33,279 nucleotides of DNA from an uncultured Oscillospiraceae bacterium (lineage in GTDB: Bacteria; Bacillota; Clostridia; Oscillospirales; Ruminococcaceae). Location: the NCBI GenBank assembly GCA_949298535.1, contig CASFXA010000054.1:1-33279 (forward strand), given 5' to 3'. The translations under genes and the position numbers were made by a program. The notes below the pieces were generated by a model. It was given only the letters and a program-made list of their open reading frames with translations, did no database searches and was not told the DNA's origin. Positions 1-6,892 of the stretch are shown here, piece after piece. The first letter of the stretch is position 1; every line of letters starts with the position of its first letter.

Positions 1-1
1 A

Positions 2-238
2 CAGCGAAAGGCGCTGCAAAAATGGAGGGGCCACAAAGGGCAAGCTCCGGCATTGATGCAGCAGCGGGATGCAGAGCCCGCACCGCAGGATGATCCGTTT
101 CGTCCACAGAACAACTCCCCGTTTCCGTGGCACTGGAGGCCCAATCCTTCACAGGGAAGGGGCCAACGCGCAAGCTCTTACTCTGCTATCGCTATTTTCA
201 GTTGTGCGCCGGTCCTTCCGGCGTCAAGGACATCATAA
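2..238 (+). CDS. possible C-terminal end of an unrecognised rightward gene (partial)
   Basis: An open frame enters from the left edge and stops at TAA 236-238. It encodes about 78 residues rich in Gln, Pro and Arg, with no domain I recognise. In its favour, the convergent cupin gene is preceded by a plus-strand terminator-like hairpin at 259-279, which implies that some rightward transcript ends here. Against it, codon choice is mixed (several AGG and CGA codons), and the two other plus frames also stay open for 17-30 codons from the edge, so the true frame cannot be fixed. It may simply be 3' untranslated sequence. Sequence to the left of the window is needed to decide. Confidence 0.25.
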   Translation, partial: QRKALQKWRGHKGQAPALMQQRDAEPAPQDDPFRPQNNSPFPWHWRPNPSQGRGQRASSYSAIAIFSCAPVLPASRTS

Positions 239-258
239 CATACCGCCGCCCGGGAAGC

Positions 259-279
259 AAGGGGAACTTTCCCCTTTTT
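259..279 (+). terminator. hairpin terminator, convergent with the cupin gene
   Basis: The arms AAGGGGAA (259-266) and TTCCCCTT (269-276) form a perfect 8-bp stem with a 2-nt loop and run into a five-T tract at 275-279. It fits a rho-independent terminator for a transcript entering from the left. It overlaps the cupin stop codon (278-280), so it may also help end the minus-strand transcript, although the T tract on that strand is poor. Confidence 0.55.
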
Positions 280-613
280 ATCCATGGCGAGGCACCACGG
301 CGAAAAACACCAGGTCCTCATCCCCCTCGTTGCAGAGGCTGTGCCCCTGTCCCATGGGACAATAGTGGCAGTCCCCCGGTTCCAGCAGCTCTTTGCCGCC
401 CGCGGCCAGGTACATGGTCCCCTGCCCCGCCAGGATGTAAATGATCTCGCTGTTTCCCTCATGGGTGTGCATTCCGATGGATGCTCCCGGTTCCAGGCGT
501 CCCTTCATGATCCGGTTTTCCCCATCCTCATAGGCCCGAAGGTGAAATTCCTTCTTTCCCCCCTTGAAGGCGCTCAAAACTTTTTCTTCCGTCTGTTCAA
601 ACTGTATCTTCAT
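278..613 (-). CDS. small single-domain cupin protein
   Basis: A 111-residue soluble protein that is one conserved beta-barrel cupin domain. Cupin motif 1 is visible around residues 43-65 (GMHTHEGNSE), giving metal ligands His49, His51 and Glu56; motif 2 around 79-95 supplies His91. This is the usual 3-His/1-Glu metal site. The start ATG at 613 has a good AGGAGG five bases upstream; longer in-frame extensions run into the downstream end of fakA and are not credible. Small stand-alone cupins of this size include isomerases, dioxygenase-like enzymes and sugar- or ligand-binding proteins, so no substrate can be assigned. It lies downstream of fakA on the same strand but behind a terminator (671-704). 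No separate promoter is obvious. Confidence 0.85.
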   Translation of the reverse strand: MKIQFEQTEEKVLSAFKGGKKEFHLRAYEDGENRIMKGRLEPGASIGMHTHEGNSEIIYILAGQGTMYLAAGGKELLEPGDCHYCPMGQGHSLCNEGDEDLVFFAVVPRHG

Positions 614-670
614 GCGGTCCTCCTTTTTTCCCCGTCGGACTTTCTTTTCCTCCCAAACGCTCCATCCAGG

Positions 671-704
671 AAAAGAGGACGGACAGCATCGGCCATCCGT
701 CCTC
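671..704 (-). terminator. fakA rho-independent terminator
   Basis: Read on the minus strand, GAGGACGGA and TCCGTCCTC (696-704 and 675-683) form a perfect 9-bp stem with a 12-nt loop, followed by TTTTCC. It sits 13 bp past the fakA stop codon, between fakA and the cupin gene. Confidence 0.75.
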
Positions 705-716
705 CCGGACCATTCC

Positions 717-2366
717 TTATTCCACCGAAATGGTGAGATAGTAGACCGGCTGGCCGCCATTGATGAGGGCCAGGTCCACCTCCTTGGGCAGCTTCTCCCG
801 GACGGCAGCTTCCAGCTCCGCCGCCTGCTCCTCGGTGACATTCTCCCCGTAGATGAGGGTAACAAAGGTGCTGTCCTTGTTGAGCAGCGCCTTCACCAGC
901 TTGACAGTGCAGCGCTTGAGGTCCTTCTCCGTAAAGGAGACCTTGCCGTTTTCCAGGGCCAGCAGTTCCCCTTCCTTGATCTTGTGGCCGTCATAGTCGC
1001 TGTCCCGGGCGGCGAAAGTGATCTGCCCGGTGCCTACCCGCTCCGCCGCCTTGCCCATGGCAATGGCGTTGGCGTGAACGTCTCCCTCCGGGTCAAAGGC
1101 CAGCATGGCCGACAGCCCCTGAGGCACGGTGCGGGTGGGAATCACTTTGACGGTGCGGGTCTTGACCAGCTTGGCCGCCTGCTCCGCCGCCATGATGATG
1201 TTCTTGTTATTGGGCAGCACATACACCGTCTGGGAGGGGGTGGCCTCCACGGCGGTGATGATGTCGTCGGTAGAAGGATTCATGGTCTGACCGCCGCTGA
1301 CCACATGGTTGACACCCAGGTCGGTAAACAGCTGGTGGACGCCCTCACCCGCCGCCACCGCCACAAAGCCATAGGGAATATCCGGATCCACCGGCACCTT
1401 GTTGAGGGCCTTGGCGGCGCTTGCCTTCTGCTGCTCCTCATATTGCAGGCGCATATTGTCGATCTTCAGCTTGGTGAGCATACCATACCCCAGGGCCTTC
1501 TGGATAGCCTTGCCGGGGTTGTCGGTGTGAACGTGGCACTTGATGATGTCCTCGTCATCCACCACCACGGCGCTGTCGCCGATGGATTCCAGATAAGCCC
1601 GGAGGGTCAGAGGATCCTTGGGATTCTCCTTGTTCTTGATGACGATGAACTCGGTGCAGTAGGTGAAGGTGATCTCCCCTTCATACTCGCCGGCGGCGTT
1701 GACATCCACATGGATGGCGCCTTCCTCCCCTTCCTGTCCCGCAGGCTGGATGACCCCTTTCCCGGCGAAAACCGACTGCATCCCTTCAAAGATGCAGACC
1801 AGGCCCGCCCCACCGGCGTCCACCACTCCGGCCTTTTTCAGCACCGGCAGCTGCTCAGGCGTCTTTGCCAGGGCGTCCTTGGCGGCAGCCACCAGCTGTT
1901 CCCACATGGCGGCCACCGTGGTGTCCTGGGTGTATCCGGCCTTGATGGTCTCAGCGGAAACCCGGGCCACCGTGAGCATGGTGCCCTCGGTGGGCTTCAT
2001 CACCGCCTTGTAAGCGGATTCCACACCGATGCTCAGCGCATTGATCAGGTCGTCCGCCTCGGCAGTTTCCTTGCCCTTGAGCCCCTTGGAAAAGCCCCGG
2101 AAAAGCAGGGAGGTGATTACGCCGGAGTTGCCCCGGGCTCCCCGGAGCAGAGCGGAGGAAGCGGTTTTGGAAACCTCCGCCACAGTGGCGGTATCCGCCA
2201 GGCCCTCCAGCTCCCGCTTGGCAGCGTTGATGGTCATACTCATATTGGTTCCGGTGTCTCCATCCGGCACAGGGAAGACGTTCATGGCGTCTACCTGCTG
2301 TTTTTGGTTGGTGATATTGTTGGCCGCCGAGATCATGGCGTCCCGCAAATCTCTGCCACTAATCAA
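717..2366 (-). CDS. fakA: fatty acid kinase ATP-binding subunit FakA (DhaL/DAK2 domain, YloV family)
   Basis: FakA phosphorylates fatty acids presented by a FakB (DegV-family) carrier, feeding exogenous or recycled acyl chains into phospholipid synthesis. The 549-residue product matches the family length (about 550). The N-terminal DhaL kinase domain (about 1-200) carries the nucleotide/Mg motif DGDTGTN at residues 35-41, plus the glycine-rich RGARGNSG segment and a VVDAGGAGL segment. The central domain has Cys237 and a CHVHTD motif with His278 and His280, matching the zinc ligands described for staphylococcal FakA. I chose a TTG start at 2366 because AAGGAG lies about 10 nt upstream; the longer ATG at 2411 has no such site and adds an unconserved 15-residue tail. 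It follows an Asp23-family gene, the classic yloU-yloV pair. A candidate FakB gene lies 4.5 kb away. Confidence 0.93.
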   Translation of the reverse strand: MISGRDLRDAMISAANNITNQKQQVDAMNVFPVPDGDTGTNMSMTINAAKRELEGLADTATVAEVSKTASSALLRGARGNSGVITSLLFRGFSKGLKGKETAEADDLINALSIGVESAYKAVMKPTEGTMLTVARVSAETIKAGYTQDTTVAAMWEQLVAAAKDALAKTPEQLPVLKKAGVVDAGGAGLVCIFEGMQSVFAGKGVIQPAGQEGEEGAIHVDVNAAGEYEGEITFTYCTEFIVIKNKENPKDPLTLRAYLESIGDSAVVVDDEDIIKCHVHTDNPGKAIQKALGYGMLTKLKIDNMRLQYEEQQKASAAKALNKVPVDPDIPYGFVAVAAGEGVHQLFTDLGVNHVVSGGQTMNPSTDDIITAVEATPSQTVYVLPNNKNIIMAAEQAAKLVKTRTVKVIPTRTVPQGLSAMLAFDPEGDVHANAIAMGKAAERVGTGQITFAARDSDYDGHKIKEGELLALENGKVSFTEKDLKRCTVKLVKALLNKDSTFVTLIYGENVTEEQAAELEAAVREKLPKEVDLALINGGQPVYYLTISVE

Positions 2367-2456
2367 CTTTCGTACGCTCCTTTCGGAGAGGTCGCCCTCC
2401 GCCCTGTGCATCAGGCTGTCTCTCCCCTTCTATTTGGTCAGGTCAGACAGCTCTTT

Positions 2457-2807
2457 TTATTGGGCGGTCATGGAATCCACAAAGACATTCACCTTGGCCA
2501 CCTGAAAACCGGTGCTTTCCTCCACGGTATAACGAACCTTGTGAACAATGCTTTTGACAATGGCGGAGATATTCACCCCATAGGTGACGGCAATGTGAAT
2601 ATCCACCAACAGCTTGCCGTCCTCGGTGCGCACCCGGACGCCTTTATCAATGTTATCCCGGTTGCTCAGCACCGCCTTGATGCCCTGATAGGGGGAATTT
2701 ATCATCCCGGCGACGCCATAACACTCCGAAGCGGCCTTACCGATGAGGTTTGCAAAATATTCCTGTGTGATCTCCACTGTACCCAGTGTGTTTTCAAACC
2801 CGATCAT
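2457..2807 (-). CDS. Asp23/Gls24 family envelope stress response protein (YloU-like)
   Basis: A 116-residue protein of the Asp23/Gls24 family, with the typical opening (LGTVEITQEYFANLIGKAA) and the central stretch on incremental antiparallel strands (VDIHIAVTYGVNI, residues 70-82). Family members lie at the cytoplasmic membrane and are linked to alkaline or envelope stress, but their biochemical role is poorly defined. There is no signal peptide or membrane segment. The ATG at 2807 is preceded by AAGGAGG with 6-nt spacing. It is the upstream partner of fakA, 90 bp away with no terminator between them, an arrangement widely conserved in Firmicutes (yloU-yloV). The pair is therefore probably one operon. 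A 7-bp inverted repeat (GCTGTCT/AGACAGC) lies in the gap. Confidence 0.9.
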   Translation of the reverse strand: MIGFENTLGTVEITQEYFANLIGKAASECYGVAGMINSPYQGIKAVLSNRDNIDKGVRVRTEDGKLLVDIHIAVTYGVNISAIVKSIVHKVRYTVEESTGFQVAKVNVFVDSMTAQ

Positions 2808-2905
2808 AATTGTCCTCCTTTTGCGGAAAACCCGCCTGTGATCCCGGCCTTTTCCCAGGGGAAAACCGAGCTGCGCTGCAAAAGTCCGCCCTTTTGGGGC
2901 ACACC

Positions 2906-4411
2906 TTACCATTCTTCTATATTATAAAAAATATCCTGCTCCGTTGCAACTATATTTACGGAAAAATCTCTGGAAAAGCAAAAGATCCCCCGCCGGAACA
3001 ACAGCGGAATGAGCGGCATCTTTTCCGACAATACCGTTTCAAACTCCTCCTGGGAAAGCGCACCGCTGTGGAACTGATCGTGGGCCTGACGAAGTTCTTC
3101 ATCCTCCTCTGCGCCGGGCCCAAGCTGCGCGTCGGGAAAGATCAGTCTGGAAAGGTCCAGGTTGTAGGGCAGCTTTACTTCTCCCAAATACAGGTCATAC
3201 TGGCCCGAAGCGATCCGCTCCTGGAACTGTTCAAAGGGAAGCGACTCCACTATTACTTCCACCCCCAGCTGGGCGCAGGAATCTTTTATTAGCTGAGCAA
3301 CGGCTTCCCGGGTGTTGTTTTCGCTGTTGACCAACAATCCCACGGAAATCCGCCGGCCATTGTAGGTGCGCCACCCTTCGCTGTCCCGCTGATCCCATCC
3401 CAGCCCGTCCAGCTCCCGGTTTTGGCGGTCCACATTCAGTTCCAGCTGAGCCACCCCCAAGGCGGTGGTCGCGGCAGCGGGGTTGATGGGCAGGGAGGTG
3501 GCGGCAGCGAACCCCATATAGGCCTTCCGGGTAATTTCCTCCCGGTCCACCATGCTGCTGAAAGCCAGCCGGGTTTGAGCGTTCCATCCCAGTCGCTGGC
3601 TGTTGACCCCCAGATACACCATATTGCTCAAGGGGATTTGCCGATAGCCGATGCCCAACCCCAGATTCAGGTCGGACTGAAGGTCGGAATACATCAGGTC
3701 GATGGTTCCCTCCATCACTCCGTAGCTCTGTTCCTCCATGGTCTGGGTGGCCACCAGCTCTACAGTACGGATATTGCCCGCTTCCCGGTAATAACCGCCG
3801 TTGACCACCATTCTGGTTTGTCCCTCCTCCATCATGAAGCGTCCGCAGCCGATGGGCTGCTGCTGAGTTTCGGTGCCGCTGCGGAGGATGGGAAAGGTGA
3901 GGCTCCTGGGGAAATAAAGATCCTGCTGGGACAGGGTGACGACTACCGTGCTGTCGTCCGGGGCTTCAGCAGCCACCACCCCTGTCAAACCCGCGGAAAA
4001 GCGGGGAGTTTGCCGGGCCAGTTCCAGAGAGGAAAGAACATCCTCAGCGGTGACAGGGGAGCCGCCGGAAAAGGTCAGTCCGCTGCGCAGTTTGATTACA
4101 CAGCTGACGCCGCTGACGGTCACTTCCTGGGCCAAACGATACTGTGGTTCATAATCCTGATCCAAAGCCACCAGCGGATCATACAGAAGGCTGGTCAGGC
4201 AGCTGTTTTGAAGGGTTTGGCAGGTATAGGGATTGAGGGTATCATCCGGGAAAAAAGGCAGGCGCACCCGTTCCACCGGTTGGGGTGAAGTTTGACTGGT
4301 TTGGGGTTGGGACTGAGAGGATTGTTCCTCAGGCGCCTGTTGAGAATCACAGGCTGTCAGTATCACCATCATTGCCAAAATCAAAGCCAGCATCCTGGAA
4401 AATTTTTTCAT
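2906..4411 (-). CDS. ABC transporter substrate-binding lipoprotein, family 5 (oligopeptide/nickel type)
   Basis: A 501-residue exported lipoprotein. Residues 1-20 are a signal peptide (basic MKKFSR, then a hydrophobic core) ending in the lipobox LTAC, with Cys21 as the lipidation site, followed by a Ser/Gln/Pro-rich linker. The mature part has family 5 hallmarks: the DDTLNPYTCQT opening near residue 50, the LRSGLTFSGGSPVTAEDV signature (about 105-122) and the NTREAVAQLIKDSCAQLGV segment in the C-terminal lobe. The start ATG at 4411 has AAGGAAG upstream; the open frame extends further but without conservation. Such proteins deliver peptides, nickel or other solutes to a permease, yet no permease or ATPase gene lies nearby, so it is an orphan binding protein here. 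The substrate is unknown. Confidence 0.92.
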   Translation of the reverse strand: MKKFSRMLALILAMMVILTACDSQQAPEEQSSQSQPQTSQTSPQPVERVRLPFFPDDTLNPYTCQTLQNSCLTSLLYDPLVALDQDYEPQYRLAQEVTVSGVSCVIKLRSGLTFSGGSPVTAEDVLSSLELARQTPRFSAGLTGVVAAEAPDDSTVVVTLSQQDLYFPRSLTFPILRSGTETQQQPIGCGRFMMEEGQTRMVVNGGYYREAGNIRTVELVATQTMEEQSYGVMEGTIDLMYSDLQSDLNLGLGIGYRQIPLSNMVYLGVNSQRLGWNAQTRLAFSSMVDREEITRKAYMGFAAATSLPINPAAATTALGVAQLELNVDRQNRELDGLGWDQRDSEGWRTYNGRRISVGLLVNSENNTREAVAQLIKDSCAQLGVEVIVESLPFEQFQERIASGQYDLYLGEVKLPYNLDLSRLIFPDAQLGPGAEEDEELRQAHDQFHSGALSQEEFETVLSEKMPLIPLLFRRGIFCFSRDFSVNIVATEQDIFYNIEEW

Positions 4412-4723
4412 GTTGCTTCCTTTCTTTTTGATCCGGAAAGTGGAAAAACTAGTCCAAGCGGGATCCGGCGGAAAAACGCGCTGGAGCGCCCGGATCCTTT
4501 CCCGGGGACGCCGGTTTAAGGAAAATTCCCCCAAAATCCAAAAAACCGCCGGGGAGCTTCCGCCCCGCCGTGAAAGAACCTTGCCCTTTCCTGGTGTTTC
4601 ACAGGCTTCCAAGAAAGCTCCGGTCCCGTTCCATTTGAATGGCCGGTGGGCGCCAAAAAAAGACGTTCTCCGTGTCACTATCGCCGATTTTCACCTGCCA
4701 GGGGAGATTTCCTGACAGACGAA
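4412..4723 (-). other. upstream region of the lipoprotein gene, with a nested inverted repeat
   Basis: This gap holds no credible gene. At 4461-4497, 8-bp arms GGATCCGG and CCGGATCC enclose a small GCGC/GCGC stem; on the minus strand the inner hairpin is followed by TTTTT. If the lipoprotein transcript starts above this point, the structure would sit in its leader and could act as an attenuator. I could not find a convincing -35/-10 pair. Confidence 0.35.
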
Positions 4724-4746
4724 GCGGGGTCCGGAACGGACCCCGC
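4724..4746 (-). terminator. spoVS terminator hairpin
   Basis: GCGGGGTCC and GGACCCCGC form a perfect 9-bp GC-rich stem with a 5-nt loop, 20 bp past the spoVS stop. The sequence after it on the minus strand (TTCGTCTGT) is only moderately T-rich, so it is a strong hairpin but not a textbook terminator. Confidence 0.55.
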
Positions 4747-4766
4747 CCTTGCGTTACCAATCATTT

Positions 4767-5027
4767 TTATCTGGGTTGCACGATCAGCTTGATTGCTGTC
4801 CGGTCCTCTTCATCAATGGTGATATTGGCAAAAGCCGGTATGCAGACAAGGTCTACCCCTGCGGGAGCGAGATACCCCCTGGCAATTGCCACCGCTTTGA
4901 TCGCCTGGTTGGCGGCTCCTGCGCCAACGGCCTGGACCTCCACTTCTCCATGCTCCCGGATCACACCTGCAATAGCGCCGGCCACTGCGTTGGGGACGGA
5001 TTTGGCAGAAACTTTCAGGACCTCCAT
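4767..5027 (-). CDS. spoVS: stage V sporulation protein S
   Basis: An 86-residue protein that matches SpoVS almost along its whole length from memory: MEVLKVSAKSVPNAVAGAIA at the start, then VQAVGAGAANQAIKAVAIARG, and an IDEEDRTAIKLIV end. SpoVS is an Alba-fold, probably nucleic-acid-binding protein needed for progression past stage V of sporulation in Bacillus. The start ATG at 5027 follows GAGGGTG; the upstream in-frame extension is not conserved. It lies downstream of ymdB on the same strand, which reproduces the Bacillus order ymdB-spoVS, but 347 bp separate them and a promoter-like pair lies in the gap. Confidence 0.96.
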   Translation of the reverse strand: MEVLKVSAKSVPNAVAGAIAGVIREHGEVEVQAVGAGAANQAIKAVAIARGYLAPAGVDLVCIPAFANITIDEEDRTAIKLIVQPR

Positions 5028-5321
5028 ACTTTCACCCTCTCTCTTCGTCTGCTTTCTGGCGGTCACACTGGATACGCCGTCAACAGCCATCCCCCTCTTT
5101 TCCAATGGGGGTTTTCTGAAAGGACGCCCGCCTTCTGCTCTTCTCCCTTGACCTCCATGGGGGCAGAGGGGGCGAAACAAGCTGCTGTATACGGCGCTGC
5201 CCTCAGCAAACGTCAGCAGGAGATGGACTTACAGACGTGCCCCACCCTTTTCACCGGTGTGCCCAACGCCTTCCAAAGCCTCATCGTTCCTTTGTTCACC
5301 GAGGTATCGTTGTTGCATACT
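5028..5321 (-). other. long untranslated leader of spoVS
   Basis: If the promoter at 5322-5350 is used, spoVS has a leader of about 285 nt. It contains several modest inverted repeats (for example CCCCC/GGGGG arms around 5093-5113 and GGCG/CGCC near 5060-5080) but no riboswitch I can name. An in-frame open extension of spoVS runs to 5180 without a good ribosome binding site and is probably chance. Confidence 0.3.
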
Positions 5322-5350
5322 ATGATAAACGATTCTCCATATACTTGCAA
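5322..5350 (-). promoter_or_regulatory. candidate sigma-A promoter for spoVS
   Basis: On the minus strand, TTGCAA (5345-5350) and TATCAT (5322-5327) are separated by exactly 17 bp. I looked for a sigma-H type element, as used by Bacillus spoVS, and did not find one. Confidence 0.5.
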
Positions 5351-5374
5351 GGAGCTAAGCGAAAAATTGGATAT

Positions 5375-6145
5375 TTATTCTATGTTGATTCGTTCTATTT
5401 TAGTCGTTTTACCAGTCTTCGTGTCCACCGACAACAACACGCCGCTCATTCGGCAGGGGCCGTTGTCGTTGTGAAACCGGGTGGGCAGCCCTGTACGGAA
5501 GCGATTGATGGCCAGTTCCGCCTGAACTCCCAACACGGAATGGAAGCTGCCGCACATTCCCAGGTCGGTGATATAACCGGTGCCGCCGGGAAGAATCCGC
5601 TCATCGGCGGTCTGGATGTGGGTATGGGTTCCTACCACCGCCGTCACCCGACCATCCAGGTACATCCCCATCGCCACCTTCTCCGAAGTGGCCTCCGCAT
5701 GAAAATCCACCAAAATCACCGAGGCGTCCAAAGCGGGCAGCAGCTCGTCCATCACATCAAAGGGGTTTCGGTAACAATCCATGAAACAGCTTCCCGCCAG
5801 ATTCACCACCGCCGTCCGGGGCAGTCCTGGCCGGTCATAGATACAATAGCCCCGTCCAGGCGCAGAGGGATGATAATTGGCGGGGCGGATCAGTTCCTCC
5901 CGGTCAGTCAGCTCCTGGTAGATCTCCCTGCGGCGCAGGCCATGGTTGCCCAGAGTGATGATGTCGGCGCCGCTGTTCCACAGCTGTCTGGCGCTGGAAG
6001 GAAGAATCCCGTTGCCTTCGGCGGAATTCTCCCCGTTGACTACGGTCAAATCCACCTCAAGCGCCCGGCGCAGCCGCGGCAGACGCTCCAGCAGAAAGCG
6101 GCAGCCGTGATCCCCTACCACATCTCCCAGCATTAAAATGTTCAT
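5375..6145 (-). CDS. ymdB: YmdB/TIGR00282 family metallophosphoesterase (2',3'-cyclic nucleotide phosphodiesterase)
   Basis: A 256-residue calcineurin-like phosphodiesterase of the YmdB family. The metal ligands can be read in order: Asp8 in MLGDVVGD, Glu39/Asn40 in VNGENSAEGNG, Asn67/His68 in TLGNH, His149 in VDFHAEATSEK, and His174/His176 in VGTHTHIQTAD. In Bacillus, YmdB hydrolyses cyclic nucleotides and affects biofilm and motility decisions through mRNA decay. Here the usual GNHTWD segment reads GNHGLR, so the residue after the metal-binding His differs while the ligands are intact. The ATG at 6145 has GGAGGGAG upstream. The common upstream partner rny is absent; instead trmL is divergent. 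It is followed by spoVS as in Bacillus. Confidence 0.93.
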   Translation of the reverse strand: MNILMLGDVVGDHGCRFLLERLPRLRRALEVDLTVVNGENSAEGNGILPSSARQLWNSGADIITLGNHGLRRREIYQELTDREELIRPANYHPSAPGRGYCIYDRPGLPRTAVVNLAGSCFMDCYRNPFDVMDELLPALDASVILVDFHAEATSEKVAMGMYLDGRVTAVVGTHTHIQTADERILPGGTGYITDLGMCGSFHSVLGVQAELAINRFRTGLPTRFHNDNGPCRMSGVLLSVDTKTGKTTKIERINIE

Positions 6146-6211
6146 GGGGACTCCCTCCTCTCTCCGATGTATTTTTTCCGGAGTTCCCTCCATCCAGTGA
6201 GATTAGAGATT

Positions 6212-6240
6212 ATCATATCAGAAAACAGCCTCTTTGAAAA
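6212..6240 (-). promoter_or_regulatory. candidate sigma-A promoter for ymdB
   Basis: On the minus strand, TTTTCA (6235-6240) is followed after 17 bp by TATGAT (6212-6217), with a TGn extended -10 (TGATATGAT). The predicted start is about 60 nt upstream of the ymdB ATG. Confidence 0.6.
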
Positions 6241-6271
6241 GCCTGTTGCCCGGAGAAATCAACCTTTTCTC

Positions 6272-6323
6272 TTGACTTCCTGGCCGGAATCCCTTAAACT
6301 TAAAACGCAACACCTGTTACAAT
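6272..6323 (+). promoter_or_regulatory. candidate promoter region for trmL-degV
   Basis: Two overlapping options are visible. TTGACT (6272-6277) with TAAACT (6295-6300) has 17-bp spacing. Further down, TGTTACAAT (6315-6323) is an extended -10. Either would give a short leader before the TTG start at 6377. The region is divergent from the ymdB promoter. Confidence 0.5.
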
Positions 6324-6376
6324 TTTTGCTTTGTTTTCCTCCCCTGGGGAAGGAACAATGCCGGAGGTCACTTTCA

Positions 6377-6892
6377 TTGAGCTGCTTAAACATCGTGCTG
6401 GTGGAGCCCCGTATCCCTCAGAACACCGGCAATGTCGCCCGCACCTGCGCCGCCACAGGAGCCCGTCTCCACCTGGTGGAGCCATTGGGGTTTGCGGTGG
6501 ATTCCGCCAAGCTCAAGCGGGCCGGATTGGACTACTGGTCTTTTTTGGACATTACCTATTATCAAAATTTGGACGACTTTTTTACCCGCAATGCCGGAGG
6601 TTCTTTTTTTTACTATACCACCAAAGCCCGGCAGGTTTACAGCGATGTCGCCTATCCTGACGGCTGTTTTTTGGTCTTCGGCCGGGAGGACGCCGGTCTG
6701 CCGGAGGAGCTGTTGATCCAACATCCCCGGGATTGCGTCCGCATCCCTATGCGTCAGGGGCTGCGAAGCCTGAACCTGTCCAATTCAGTCGCCATTGGGG
6801 TATATGAAACGCTGCGCCAGTGGCAATTTCCCGCGCTGCAAAATTTTGGACAACTGCATCAATACAAATGGGAGGAAAATTGCTTTGATTAA
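6377..6892 (+). CDS. trmL: tRNA (cytidine/uridine(34)-2'-O)-methyltransferase, SPOUT family
   Basis: A 171-residue SPOUT (knotted) methyltransferase that 2'-O-methylates the wobble base of certain leucine tRNAs using S-adenosylmethionine. The three SPOUT motifs are clear: LNIVLVEPRIPQNTGNVART at the N-terminus, LVFGREDAGLPEE in the middle, and IPMRQGLRSLNLSNSVAIGVYE at the C-terminus, where the knot binds the cofactor. The start is TTG at 6377 because GGAGG lies 9 nt upstream, and the conserved region begins four residues later; upstream in-frame codons are not conserved. The last 8 bp overlap the start of the DegV gene, whose ribosome binding site lies inside trmL, so the two are co-transcribed and probably coupled. 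Confidence 0.93.
   Translation: MSCLNIVLVEPRIPQNTGNVARTCAATGARLHLVEPLGFAVDSAKLKRAGLDYWSFLDITYYQNLDDFFTRNAGGSFFYYTTKARQVYSDVAYPDGCFLVFGREDAGLPEELLIQHPRDCVRIPMRQGLRSLNLSNSVAIGVYETLRQWQFPALQNFGQLHQYKWEENCFD

Noticed and set aside
564-2927. Long plus-strand open frame (787 codons) opposite fakA and Asp23
   Set aside because: It is antisense to two well-recognised genes, is rich in His, Gly and Leu as expected for the reverse of GC-rich coding DNA, and has no ribosome binding site.
5028-5180. In-frame N-terminal extension of spoVS
   Set aside because: The extra 51 residues are unlike any SpoVS and the ribosome binding site fits the shorter start at 5027.
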